Shown in pieces: positions 38,692 through 48,031 of a DNA stretch of 64,000 nucleotides. The notes beneath the pieces are model-generated. The model did no database searches, was not told the DNA's origin, and worked only from the letters and a program-made list of their open reading frames with translations. The stretch is taken from assembly GCA_029213195.1 (NCBI GenBank), contig JARGNI010000009.1, positions 89,768 through 153,767 of the forward strand, given 5' to 3'. The stretch's first letter is position 1; each line of letters begins with the position of its first letter. The translations under genes were made by a program, and so were the position numbers. This DNA comes from Verrucomicrobiales bacterium (GTDB lineage Bacteria; Verrucomicrobiota; Verrucomicrobiia; Verrucomicrobiales; DEV007).

Positions 38692-38716
38692 TCCGACCCC
38701 TCTGGGTCGGATTTTA
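38692..38716 (+). terminator. Intrinsic-terminator-like hairpin TCCGACCC-ctct-GGGTCGGA-TTTTA located 24 nt upstream of the next start codon
   Basis: Perfect 8-bp stem, tetraloop, T-tract. Confidence 0.65.
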
Positions 38717-38734
38717 CATCTACAGCTGTTCTCT

Positions 38735-41700
38735 ATGACTCGAAAACCCCACTCCTATCCGTTGCTCGCGGCGGCGATACTCTTATCCGTCCTGCTGGGC
38801 CTCTTCACTGCCCCTCTCACGCTGCAGGCGAACTCACCCGACTCCGATCACCTCGTCTTCGAAGGGGGAGACGGTCCCGGAAAAGGAAAACACGTCGTCT
38901 TTCTCTCGGGAGATGAAGAATACCGCTCCGAAGAAGCCCTCCCCATGCTCGCAACGATCCTTTCGAAAGAAGGTTTCAAATGCACCGTTCTCTTTTCTCT
39001 CGATCCCGACGGCACGGTGAATCCCGATAATGGAGGCAACCTGAGCCATCCCGAAGCACTCGACACGGCTGACGCTATCGTAATGAGTCTCCGCTTCCGT
39101 CACTGGGACGACAAGGCGATGGAGCACTTCGAGAAGGCCTTCGAACGCGGAGTCCCAGTCGTCGCGCTGCGGACCTCGACCCACGCATTCAATTTCCCCA
39201 AGGAGAGCAAGTGGCAGAAATACAGCTGGCGCGCCCCCAAGGATTTGGGATGGGAGAAAGGCTTCGGTCGTCAAGTCCTCGGAGAGACCTGGGTCAATCA
39301 CCATGGGAAACACAAGGTCGAAGGCCTGCGCTCCCAGGTCGAGGAAGAGAACAAGGATCACCCCATCCTAAACGGGGTCGGAACGATCTTCGTACCTTCC
39401 GATGTCTACGGAGCGAATCCTCTCCAACCTTCCACAATTCTGCTCCGTGGAGCGGTCACGGAAACCCTCGAGCCAGACTCCAAGGAAGTCGCTGCAAAGA
39501 ATAACCCCATGCAGCCTGCTGCGTGGACTCGTGATTACAAGCACGAGGACGGAACCGTGAACAAGATCTTCACGACGACGATGGGAGCTTCCAACGACCT
39601 CCTCGATGCAAACCTCCGTCGTCTCGTCCTCAATGGAGTCTACTGGGGACTGGGACTCGACGTTCCTGAAAAACTCGATGTTACCCCGCCCGAGGGATAC
39701 GCCCCCTCGATGTTCTCTTTCAAAGGATACAAGGCAGGTCTCCGACCAGTCGATTTCATTCCCGGAGCCGAAGCTTACAAAAACGCCAAGACTCGTCAGC
39801 AGCTGAACGACGAAGGGAAAAAAGGAGCTCAGGCAGCCCCTGCTCCCGCCAAGAAAAAACAAGCTCCGAAAAAACTCGTCGTCAACAAAGGGGACAACAT
39901 CCTCCTTGTCGGAGCCGGCATGGCTTCGCGCATGCACCACTTCGGGCACTTCGAGACCGAGCTCTTCCTCCGTTTTCCCGACAAGGATCTGACGATTCGA
40001 AATATGGGTGATGAGGGAAATACTCCTGGCTTCCGTCCCCATCCTGGTCGGGGATACGAAGAACAGTTTGCCTTCCCCGGCGCCAAGGAGCTGGTCAAGA
40101 AAGACTACCAGGTCAATACCAAGCCCCAAGGTCACTTCGAGACCCCCGACCAGTGGCTGACCCGTCTCGAGGCAGACACCATCCTCGCCTTCTTCGGGTT
40201 CAACTCCTCCTTCGACGGTCCTGCGGAGTTGGAGCGCTACAAGAAGGAACTCGACGCCTTTCTCAAGCACACGCTCGCTCAGAAATACAATGGCAAAGCC
40301 GCTCCCCAGGTCGCTTTGATCTCCCCCACTGCCTTTGAAAATCTTTCGGCAAAGTATGGCTCCCCGGACGGAGCGGCAGCGAACCAGAATCTCAAGCTCT
40401 ACACCGAAGCTTCCAGCGAGGTCGCCGCGGCCAACGGAGTTCTCTTTATCGACGCCTTCTCCGCTTCGCAGGAGTGGATCGGAGGAGACGAGGATCTCAC
40501 CGTCGATGGAGCCCTGCTCAGCGACGCGGGCTACCAGAAGCTCGCCCCTTTTCTCGCCGAGCAGATTTTCGGCAAAACCAAGGTCGACGACTCCAAACGT
40601 TCCGGAATCCACGCCGCGGTGATGGAGAAGAACTGGTTCTGGCACAATGATTTCAAGATTCCGAACGGAGTCCACGTCTACGGTCGTCGCTACAACCCCT
40701 TCGGTCCGGACAACTATCCTCACGAACTTCGCAAAACGCGCGAGATGACCGCGATTCGCGATCAGGCGATCTGGGCCGCCCTCAAGGGAGAGAACTTCGA
40801 TGTCGCCGCCGCAGACGCCAAGACCTACAAGCTTCCACCGGTCGAGACCAATTACCAGCCGAGCAAGAAGAATGGAACGATCGATTACCGCCCCGGCGAG
40901 GTCGTCGAATCCAAGATCGACACTGCCGAAGGATACGAAATCAAGCTCTTTGCCTCGGAGGCAGAATTCCCCTATCTCGCGAATCCTGTTCAACTGTCCT
41001 TTGACAACAAGGGACGCCTCTGGGTCGCCACGATGGAGAGCTACCCCCACTACCGGATCGGTGATCCCCGCCCCGAGGATAAGCTCCTCATTCTCGAAGA
41101 CACCGACAACGACGGTCGTGCCGACAAGGAGACAGTCTTTGCCGGAGATCTTCACATCCCCATCGGATTCGAAATCGCACACGATGGCGTCTACGTCTCG
41201 CAGAGTGAAAGCCTCGTCTTCCTCAGAGACACGAATGGCGATGACCAATATGACCTCAAGGAAGTCATCCTGAGCGGCTTCGACGATCACGACACTCACC
41301 ATGCGATCTCCGCTTTCGTTGCGGATCCCAGTGGAGCCATCCTCATGGGTGAAGGCGTTTTCCTGCACACCAATGTGGAGACCGCCTATGGTCCCGAGCG
41401 TGGAACCAACGGAGGATTTTTCCGCTACTCCCCGCAGCGCAAGCAACTGACACGTCATGCACAATACAGCATTCCCAATCCCTGGGGAATCGCCTTCGAT
41501 GACTACGGACAGGACTTTTTCCTCCACACATCTGGAACCAAGCTCTCCTGGATGACCCCAGGGTCCCTCAAGTCCCTCTACGGAGTCAATCTGCAAGCAC
41601 CTGACCTCATCACCTCGCAGTCGGTTCGTCCGACTTCCGGTCTGGAATTTGTTTCCAGCCGCCACTTCCCAGACGAAGTGCAGGGAGACATTGTCTTCAA

Positions 41701-42937
41701 CAACGCCATTGGCTTCCTCGGAGCCAAGCAGCACGAGGTCATCGAGGACGGCACCGGTTTCACAACAAAATTCCGGCACGACCTCTTCGTCTCTTCCGAT
41801 CTGAACTTCCGCCCTGTTGACCTCGAGTTCGCACCCGATGGTTCTCTCTATGTCGTCGACTGGCACAATGCGCTCATCGGTCACATGCAGCACAGCGCGC
41901 GCGACCCGAACCGGGACAAGACGCACGGGCGGATCTACCGAGTCACCTACCCCTCACGCCCTCTCGTCAAGCCAGCCGAGATCGCTGGAGCCTCCCTCGA
42001 GACTTTGTTCGAGAACCTGAAGCTCCCCGAGTATCGCAGTCGCTACCGCACCAAGCGCGAACTCCGTGGCCGCAATGCCGAGGAAGTGATCCCCGCCATC
42101 AAGAAGTGGGCGGCTGACCAGGACGACGAACATGCCAAACTCGAGGCTCTCTGGGTCACCTGGGGATACAACCAGGTCGATCCCGATCTTCTCGCGGAAC
42201 TCGTCAAGTCGGATGACCATCGTATCCGATCCGCGGCCGTTCGCGTCGCCCGATACAATGGCCATGCCATCGACAACCAGCATGAGATTCTTCTCGCAGC
42301 CGCCGCCGACCCCCATGGGCGCGTCCGCATGGAAGCCATCAACGCCTCGACTTATCTCGCGAAAGATCAGGCGACGCCTGTTCTCGCAGCCGCAGAAGCC
42401 GTCGGAATCGACAAGCACATGGAGCAAACCTTCAAGGCAGCCAAAGCGGTTCAATCGGGAGAGAAGTTGGTGGACCCCGACAAGAATCTTCGGATCCGTG
42501 CCCCCAGACATCTCAAGGGCAAGGATTCCAAACTCTATATCACGGGAGCTGAAATTTATGCCCGCGAAGCCCACTGCGGTACCTGCCACCAGGCCAACGG
42601 AAAGGGACTGTCTGCAGCAGGATTCCCCCCTCTCGACGGATCGCTCTGGGTCACCGGATCAAAGGACCGCCTTATCAAGCTTTCTCTCAAGGGCCTGATG
42701 GGACCCATCGAAGTCAAGGGAGTCAAGTATCCCGGAGTCGTTCCGATGACCGCGTTCGAGCACATCCTCAACGACGAAGAGCTCGCCGCTACCCTGACCT
42801 ATGTCCGCAACTCCTGGGGCAACAAGGCAGGAGCGGTTCAGCCTGCCGAAGTCAAAGCGATCCGTGAAGCGGTGAAGAGCTTCCCCGGACTCTATCGTCC
42901 GGAAGACCTCCTCAAGGAGCACCCTATGGAGAAATAG
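38735..42937 (+). CDS. Multidomain fusion: ThuA + SGNH/GDSL hydrolase-like + PVC-type heme-binding dehydrogenase propeller + HEAT-like region + cytochrome c
   Basis: HVVFLSGDEEYRSEEALPML (ThuA); NILLVGAGMASRMHHFGHFETELFLRFPDKDLTIRNMGDEG (SGNH-like); FASEAEFPYLANPVQLSFDNKGRLWVATMESYPHY; AHCGTCHQANGKGL; LTYVRNSWGNKAG. Confidence 0.9.
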   Translation: MTRKPHSYPLLAAAILLSVLLGLFTAPLTLQANSPDSDHLVFEGGDGPGKGKHVVFLSGDEEYRSEEALPMLATILSKEGFKCTVLFSLDPDGTVNPDNGGNLSHPEALDTADAIVMSLRFRHWDDKAMEHFEKAFERGVPVVALRTSTHAFNFPKESKWQKYSWRAPKDLGWEKGFGRQVLGETWVNHHGKHKVEGLRSQVEEENKDHPILNGVGTIFVPSDVYGANPLQPSTILLRGAVTETLEPDSKEVAAKNNPMQPAAWTRDYKHEDGTVNKIFTTTMGASNDLLDANLRRLVLNGVYWGLGLDVPEKLDVTPPEGYAPSMFSFKGYKAGLRPVDFIPGAEAYKNAKTRQQLNDEGKKGAQAAPAPAKKKQAPKKLVVNKGDNILLVGAGMASRMHHFGHFETELFLRFPDKDLTIRNMGDEGNTPGFRPHPGRGYEEQFAFPGAKELVKKDYQVNTKPQGHFETPDQWLTRLEADTILAFFGFNSSFDGPAELERYKKELDAFLKHTLAQKYNGKAAPQVALISPTAFENLSAKYGSPDGAAANQNLKLYTEASSEVAAANGVLFIDAFSASQEWIGGDEDLTVDGALLSDAGYQKLAPFLAEQIFGKTKVDDSKRSGIHAAVMEKNWFWHNDFKIPNGVHVYGRRYNPFGPDNYPHELRKTREMTAIRDQAIWAALKGENFDVAAADAKTYKLPPVETNYQPSKKNGTIDYRPGEVVESKIDTAEGYEIKLFASEAEFPYLANPVQLSFDNKGRLWVATMESYPHYRIGDPRPEDKLLILEDTDNDGRADKETVFAGDLHIPIGFEIAHDGVYVSQSESLVFLRDTNGDDQYDLKEVILSGFDDHDTHHAISAFVADPSGAILMGEGVFLHTNVETAYGPERGTNGGFFRYSPQRKQLTRHAQYSIPNPWGIAFDDYGQDFFLHTSGTKLSWMTPGSLKSLYGVNLQAPDLITSQSVRPTSGLEFVSSRHFPDEVQGDIVFNNAIGFLGAKQHEVIEDGTGFTTKFRHDLFVSSDLNFRPVDLEFAPDGSLYVVDWHNALIGHMQHSARDPNRDKTHGRIYRVTYPSRPLVKPAEIAGASLETLFENLKLPEYRSRYRTKRELRGRNAEEVIPAIKKWAADQDDEHAKLEALWVTWGYNQVDPDLLAELVKSDDHRIRSAAVRVARYNGHAIDNQHEILLAAAADPHGRVRMEAINASTYLAKDQATPVLAAAEAVGIDKHMEQTFKAAKAVQSGEKLVDPDKNLRIRAPRHLKGKDSKLYITGAEIYAREAHCGTCHQANGKGLSAAGFPPLDGSLWVTGSKDRLIKLSLKGLMGPIEVKGVKYPGVVPMTAFEHILNDEELAATLTYVRNSWGNKAGAVQPAEVKAIREAVKSFPGLYRPEDLLKEHPMEK

Positions 42938-43010
42938 AGTTCTCGTGACATCGCGTGCTGCACTCTTTGGATAGCACAACTCGTCGCGATCAACGCGTCC
43001 CTTTTGATAG

Positions 43011-43041
43011 GCCTCACCCGTGAATTCGGGTGAGGCTTTTT
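43011..43041 (+). terminator. Rho-independent terminator GCCTCACCCG-tgaatt-CGGGTGAGGC-TTTTT
   Basis: Perfect 10-bp stem followed by T5, 74 nt after the stop of the ThuA fusion gene. Confidence 0.92.
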
Positions 43042-43042
43042 C

Positions 43043-43210
43043 ATGAAGAATCTTTGCATCGCCCTCATTTTCCTCGAGCACGGCTGGCTCGCCTTTTCGG
43101 AGGAGGCGCACTACGATGCAGTCATCCCCGCACACGAGGGTAAGGATGCCGAGGGATGGCATGGAATTCCCCACGCCCTCATCGTGGTGCCCGGTACGGT
43201 CAAAAGTTGA
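43043..43210 (+). other. 55-codon ORF with signal-peptide-like start; possible gene remnant
   Basis: Own translation: MKNLCIALIFLEHGWLAFSEEAHYDAVIPAHEGKDAEGWHGIPHALIVVPGTVKS*; below the ORF-track size cutoff. Confidence 0.25.
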
Positions 43211-44777
43211 AGCGTTTGCCCGGGATCGGTTTCCCATCCTGCAACAACCATTGATCCTGGGCATCGAGGAAGTGGTGTTCCATTTCGATGGCGTAGACCT
43301 TGGCTTGTCGGAACTCCAGCTCCAGTCGCAGCGGTTTCCCACGAATCGAAGAAACATCGCCCCCCTTCCATCGCAAGGGAAGCGAGACCCCCTCCTCTCC
43401 TCGCAAGGGAATGGCATCTTCGAAAGAAAAGCCTTCGACCGGGACACTCTTCACATCGGTGATCTGGGCGCGCAATTCGCCATAGGTCGCATCGACATTC
43501 ACATGGATGGCGTCTCCCTGCAGGACGAAAGGCTTGGTCTGCATACTGGCCCAGTCGCCTTCGGGTTCGACGAACATCCACCCATCCTCACGCAAGCGGT
43601 GGAGCAACAGCGTCGCGTGCTGCTCCCCGGGGTTTGTCCGTTGCTCTGACTTCTCTCGTCCATGGGCACCCAGATTCCCCTGGGAGTAGAGGAAAAACTC
43701 ATTCCCGACGGGAAGAATCGAGCTGGGACGCACCTGGATGCAACCCGGCTTCGGAATGGGATTCCTCTCGAGAAATGGTTTCCGCAATCCTCGAAAGAAC
43801 CGATCTCCATCGTAGCTGTAGACCAGTTGGGCATCCATCGGACCAAAGAACTGATTGAAGCTCCCGACCGGTCGACTGCTCGAATTGCGAAACGTCCATA
43901 ACAAGCCCACAAATCCAGCCCCGTTCCCGACTGGTTCGACCGGCAGCCCGTAGAATGCAACTGGGGCCGTCGTATCGAGAGAGTCTGGTTGAAAGAGAAG
44001 CTCGGGATCCGTCCAAGTCTTGAGATCTTTGCTCTCCCGAATGACCTGCCGACGATCACCCCAGCCGGGTCGCGCCATCATGACATGGACCTGCTTCTTC
44101 TCGTTCCAGAAAGCAAACACCGGGGGTTCGGGGAACCAGTCATCAGCGAGCCAGTCCCAATGTCCTCCTGTCTTCACTTCCCATTGCAATCCGTCACGGG
44201 AAACCAGCGTCACCCCCTCCCCCATGTAGCGCTTGGGGCCTTCCTCTTTCGCGATCTGGTGCCAGCGATGAGAAGAGTCTTCGAGGGCCCGCTCGTAGAC
44301 GGCCTCTCCATCGAGTCGACCAAAGATCCGAAATCGATACCCGTCCGTTCTCTGTGGATCTTCGTAGATCGCCCCTCCCGATCCCCCTTCGAGGGTGAGA
44401 ACATGATGAGGGGCCAGCTTCTCAGCATCATGAGGAGTGACTCCCTCAACCGGAAGCGGTTCCCACGAAATTCCGTCTTCGCTTCTCGCCGCCATCAGGG
44501 TCAAAGGCGACCACTTGAGCGAGTAGATCATGCGAAACTCCCCCGAGTCTTCTCTCCATACCGAAGGCGCATAAAGACGTTCTCCTGGAAAGGAAGGGTC
44601 GGAATACTCGCAGGCCGGCACCCACTCCGATTCTCCCTGACAAAGCTTCACATTCTCCCAGTGATCGAACTTCCAAAGATCGAAGAAGAGAATCTTCCTC
44701 TCCTCGGCCGTTCCCGTAGAAATCGCCAGACAGGCTCCCAACGCGACGAGAAGAACCGCTGCTGTCCTCAGTCTCAT
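43200..44777 (-). CDS. Secreted glycoside-hydrolase-like five-bladed propeller (GH32/GH43-type)
   Basis: Signal peptide MRLRTAAVLLVALGACLAIST; LYAPSVWREDSGEFRMIYS, AARSEDGISWEPLPVEGV, YEDPQRTDGYRFRIFGR, VSRDGLQWEV, PPVFAFWNEKKQVHVMM. Confidence 0.7.
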   Translation of the reverse strand: MRLRTAAVLLVALGACLAISTGTAEERKILFFDLWKFDHWENVKLCQGESEWVPACEYSDPSFPGERLYAPSVWREDSGEFRMIYSLKWSPLTLMAARSEDGISWEPLPVEGVTPHDAEKLAPHHVLTLEGGSGGAIYEDPQRTDGYRFRIFGRLDGEAVYERALEDSSHRWHQIAKEEGPKRYMGEGVTLVSRDGLQWEVKTGGHWDWLADDWFPEPPVFAFWNEKKQVHVMMARPGWGDRRQVIRESKDLKTWTDPELLFQPDSLDTTAPVAFYGLPVEPVGNGAGFVGLLWTFRNSSSRPVGSFNQFFGPMDAQLVYSYDGDRFFRGLRKPFLERNPIPKPGCIQVRPSSILPVGNEFFLYSQGNLGAHGREKSEQRTNPGEQHATLLLHRLREDGWMFVEPEGDWASMQTKPFVLQGDAIHVNVDATYGELRAQITDVKSVPVEGFSFEDAIPLRGEEGVSLPLRWKGGDVSSIRGKPLRLELEFRQAKVYAIEMEHHFLDAQDQWLLQDGKPIPGKRFNF

Positions 44778-44804
44778 CAGTCAAAGAGTTCCGTTCGATT
44801 GCCT

Positions 44805-46259
44805 CTACTTCTTCTCGAGGAGATGGCGGACGCGGTCATACTCGGGATTGACACATTTGTCTCCCCACCGCTTCAACGCACTGAGCAGTCCGATCTCGGA
44901 CTCGGGCGCCTGCCCCTGGTCACCGGTTTCCTCGATCCATTCCGCGAGATAGGCGCGGTGGTGGTCGAGTTCCTCTGCAAAATGAGGATCTTCCGCGAGG
45001 TTGTAGAGCTCGTGAGGATCATTCTCGAGATCGTAGAATTCCTCGGGAACCCGATCCGGACCAAAGAAGATGAGCTGATTCTCGTTCATCTCGCCTTTCG
45101 CCATCATGTCGCGGAACTTCTTCGTGACTTCCCAACCGTCCTTGTAGGTCGGCTGCATGTAAGGTCGATCGGTGAGGTAGTTGCGCAGATACTTGAACCG
45201 CGGAGTCACGACGGCGCGGATTTTCTCGATCGTGTAGTCGCATCGATCGCGAGCGGCTACGAGATACTTGCGAGGCTCGTAGTCTTCGGCAAAAAAATCT
45301 CGGCCCTCCATCGTATCGGGAACCCCGATCCCTCCTGCCGCAAGCGAGGCCGCCGAGATATCGATCCCACTGACAAGATCATCACGCACTTGTCCTGCCG
45401 GAATCCCGGGGCCGACGACAATACAGGGCATGTGAATACCGCCCTCGTAGAGCATCTGCTTGTGACGATGAAGTTTCATCCCGTGATCACTGAAGAGAAA
45501 AATCATGGTGTTCTCGTAGAGACCATCCTCCTTGAGCTTGGCAATGACCTGTCCGACCTGCCGATCCGTCTCAAGAAGGCAGTCGTAGTGATGCGCAATC
45601 TCTTCCCTAACGATAGGGACGTCCGGGTAGTAGGGAGGTACCGGGACATCGGCAGGATCGATCACCTTTTTCGCACGTTTCCCCAGCTTTCCGCCTCCGA
45701 GCTGAATCTGTCCGAAGAACGGCTTTTTCTTCTCGTTGCCTTTCAGACAATCCCCGGCAAGAAAGGACTTTGGCCCCCAGCCTCCTTTGCTCCGCTCGAA
45801 GTCGTAGAACTTCTTCCCATCCCACTCGAAGTTGTAGTCGTCCTTTCCTCCTTCGTTGAAGGTCCAGAATCCAGCCTTGCGAAATCGGATCGGAAGCGGC
45901 GTGGCATGCTCGGGTAGAACATTCTTGTCATACTCTCCCATCGACTTGCCCCGGAACTCGGCCCGGCAACTGCGGTGGTTGTGAGCTCCGATCGAAGTTT
46001 GCATCATCCCGGTCACGATCGCGGAGCGAGTGGCCGAGCAAACTCCCGCCGGGGTGTAGAATCGGGTGAACTTCGTCCCTGCATCGGCAAGCGCATCGAT
46101 ATGGGGGGTCTCGATGACCTCGTCCCCATAACAACTGAACCAGCCGCTGACATCCTCGAGGTAAATCCAGAGCACATGGGGTGGATCTTCGGTTTTCCCC
46201 TTGGTGGGGACGGCAAATAGAAACAAGGCCAAAAGGAAATGGGGGAAGAGACATCTCAT
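44805..46259 (-). CDS. Sulfatase (formylglycine-dependent, variant CSATR motif)
   Basis: PPHVLWIYLEDVSGWFSCYGDEVIETPHIDALADAGTKFTRFYTPAGVCSATRSAIVTGM; FLFSDHGMKLHRHKQMLYEGGIHMPCIV. Confidence 0.92.
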   Translation of the reverse strand: MRCLFPHFLLALFLFAVPTKGKTEDPPHVLWIYLEDVSGWFSCYGDEVIETPHIDALADAGTKFTRFYTPAGVCSATRSAIVTGMMQTSIGAHNHRSCRAEFRGKSMGEYDKNVLPEHATPLPIRFRKAGFWTFNEGGKDDYNFEWDGKKFYDFERSKGGWGPKSFLAGDCLKGNEKKKPFFGQIQLGGGKLGKRAKKVIDPADVPVPPYYPDVPIVREEIAHHYDCLLETDRQVGQVIAKLKEDGLYENTMIFLFSDHGMKLHRHKQMLYEGGIHMPCIVVGPGIPAGQVRDDLVSGIDISAASLAAGGIGVPDTMEGRDFFAEDYEPRKYLVAARDRCDYTIEKIRAVVTPRFKYLRNYLTDRPYMQPTYKDGWEVTKKFRDMMAKGEMNENQLIFFGPDRVPEEFYDLENDPHELYNLAEDPHFAEELDHHRAYLAEWIEETGDQGQAPESEIGLLSALKRWGDKCVNPEYDRVRHLLEKK

Positions 46260-46384
46260 GCTCGTATTGGAACATGAACCGCAAGGATTGCGAACCCGCG
46301 AGTCGGACGGATTTACGCTTCTTTGCCAGAGCGACAAGAATCAGGCTTTTCAACTCCACGCCCATCGCGGAAGATCAGGCCTTC

Positions 46385-48007
46385 ATGAAGCCCTTCCCAC
46401 TTCTCCTCGTCCTGAAATTCGCGTTTCTCTGTCTCGGCTATTCCGAAGAACGTCCCAACGGTGACCGTCCCAACGGTGACCGTCCCAACGATGATCGTCC
46501 CGACGGTGACCGCCCCAGCATCATCATTATTCTTGTCGATGACATGGGCTTCTCGGACCTGGGTTGCTACGGTGGGGAAATTCCGACTCCGCACATTGAC
46601 TCACTCGCGGAGAATGGGCTGCGATTTTCCCAATTCTACAACACGGGACGCTGCTGTCCGACCCGAGCCAGCCTTCTCACTGGGTTGTACTCCCACAGGG
46701 CCGGAGTGGGCCACATGACCAACGCCCGCAAAGCTCGTGGCTACATCGGACGACTCAATGAAGAGTGCACCACGATTGGTCAATTGGCCTCCGATGCAGG
46801 TTACCTTTCTGCGGTATCGGGGAAGTGGCATGTGGGAAGTGGAAAAAGAGCGTGGTGGCCCCTTGCCAGAGGATTTGATCGTTTCTACGGCTGCCCGGAA
46901 GGAGGAGGTTTCTATCATCGTCCCAAGGATGGCCGAACCATCGTCCTGAACGAAGACGTCATCCTCGATCATAAATCCGAGATTCCGGATGACTGGTATT
47001 GCACCGACTCCTTCACCGAAAACGGTCTTCGTTTCGTCGACGAAGCGATCGAGAAAGACCAACCCTTCTTTCTCTACCTCGCGCACATCGCCCCCCACTT
47101 TCCTCTCCAGGCGGATGAAGCGGACATTGCAAAATACCGCGGTAAGTTTCTCGCGGGATGGGACAAGCTCTCGCAAGAACGTCACCAAAGACAGATCGAG
47201 CTTGGCTTCATCGATCCGGCCTGGGAGAAGATGCCGCGTCCCAAGGAAGTCCCGGCCTGGGATTCCCTGAACAAAAAACAGCAGGACCGGCTCGATCATC
47301 TTTTCGCGACCTACGCGGCGACGATGGATCGACTCGATCGCTCCATCGGAAACCTCATCGATGGTCTCAAGGAACGAGACCAGTTCGACAACACCCTCAT
47401 CCTCTTTCTCAGCGACAACGGCGCCAGTGCCGAGGGAGGCACTCTCGGACGCACCGATGGTGATCCCACCGAAGCCAACTCGAACTGGTGGGCGGGCAAA
47501 GCCTGGGCCTGGCATTCCAACACGCCATTCCGTCGCTACAAGAAAGCCAACGAAGAAGGCGGAATCGCGACCCCACTCATCGCCCACTGGCCCGCCGGCA
47601 TTTCCGATCCGGGGACCTGGCGGGAAGATCCCTTTCACGTCATCGATATTCTTCCCACCATCCTCGATCTCACCGAAGCCTCCTATCCGGAAGAAGTTCA
47701 AGGAAACCAGATCGCCCCTTTCCAGGGACAGAGCTTCGCGTTTGCCCTGAAAGGGATCACCTCAAAACCCCGAAAGGTGAACTACTTCTGGGAGCATGAA
47801 GGCAATGCCGCCGTCCGTGACGGTGACTGGAAACTGGTCCGAGTCGGTGGAAAAGGAAAATGGGAACTCTACGATCTCAAGGCCGACCGGACCGAACAGA
47901 ACAACCTCGCCTCGACCCATGCTGACCAAGTCACCGAAATGACAAGCCAGTGGGAAGAATGGGCGAAACACAACTTCGTCGCTCCCAGGGGAAATACTGG
48001 GAAATAG
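46385..48007 (+). CDS. Arylsulfatase (S1 family, CCPTR motif) with N-terminal pentapeptide tandem repeat
   Basis: SIIIILVDDMGFSDLGCYGGEIPTPHIDSLAENGLRFSQFYNTGRCCPTRASLLTG; FLSDNGASAEGG; GGIATPLIAHWPAG. Confidence 0.95.
   Translation: MKPFPLLLVLKFAFLCLGYSEERPNGDRPNGDRPNDDRPDGDRPSIIIILVDDMGFSDLGCYGGEIPTPHIDSLAENGLRFSQFYNTGRCCPTRASLLTGLYSHRAGVGHMTNARKARGYIGRLNEECTTIGQLASDAGYLSAVSGKWHVGSGKRAWWPLARGFDRFYGCPEGGGFYHRPKDGRTIVLNEDVILDHKSEIPDDWYCTDSFTENGLRFVDEAIEKDQPFFLYLAHIAPHFPLQADEADIAKYRGKFLAGWDKLSQERHQRQIELGFIDPAWEKMPRPKEVPAWDSLNKKQQDRLDHLFATYAATMDRLDRSIGNLIDGLKERDQFDNTLILFLSDNGASAEGGTLGRTDGDPTEANSNWWAGKAWAWHSNTPFRRYKKANEEGGIATPLIAHWPAGISDPGTWREDPFHVIDILPTILDLTEASYPEEVQGNQIAPFQGQSFAFALKGITSKPRKVNYFWEHEGNAAVRDGDWKLVRVGGKGKWELYDLKADRTEQNNLASTHADQVTEMTSQWEEWAKHNFVAPRGNTGK
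46451..46515 (+). repeat. 15-bp tandem repeat (CGTCCCAACGGTGAC and variants, about 4.3 copies) encoding (N/D)(G/D)DRP
   Basis: Seen directly: RPNGD RPNGD RPNDD RPDGD RPS. Confidence 0.93.
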
Positions 48008-48031
48008 TCTAGAGACCTGGTGGGGTCGATC

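Noticed and set aside
39368-41926. 852-aa minus-strand ORF inside the ThuA fusion gene
   Set aside because: Antisense shadow of a strongly supported multidomain gene; low-complexity V/E/G/R-rich translation with no recognisable motif. Long shadows are expected from high-GC codon bias.
43989-45917. 642-aa plus-strand ORF
   Set aside because: Antisense to the GH-like and sulfatase genes, spans two oppositely oriented real genes and their gap; no motifs.
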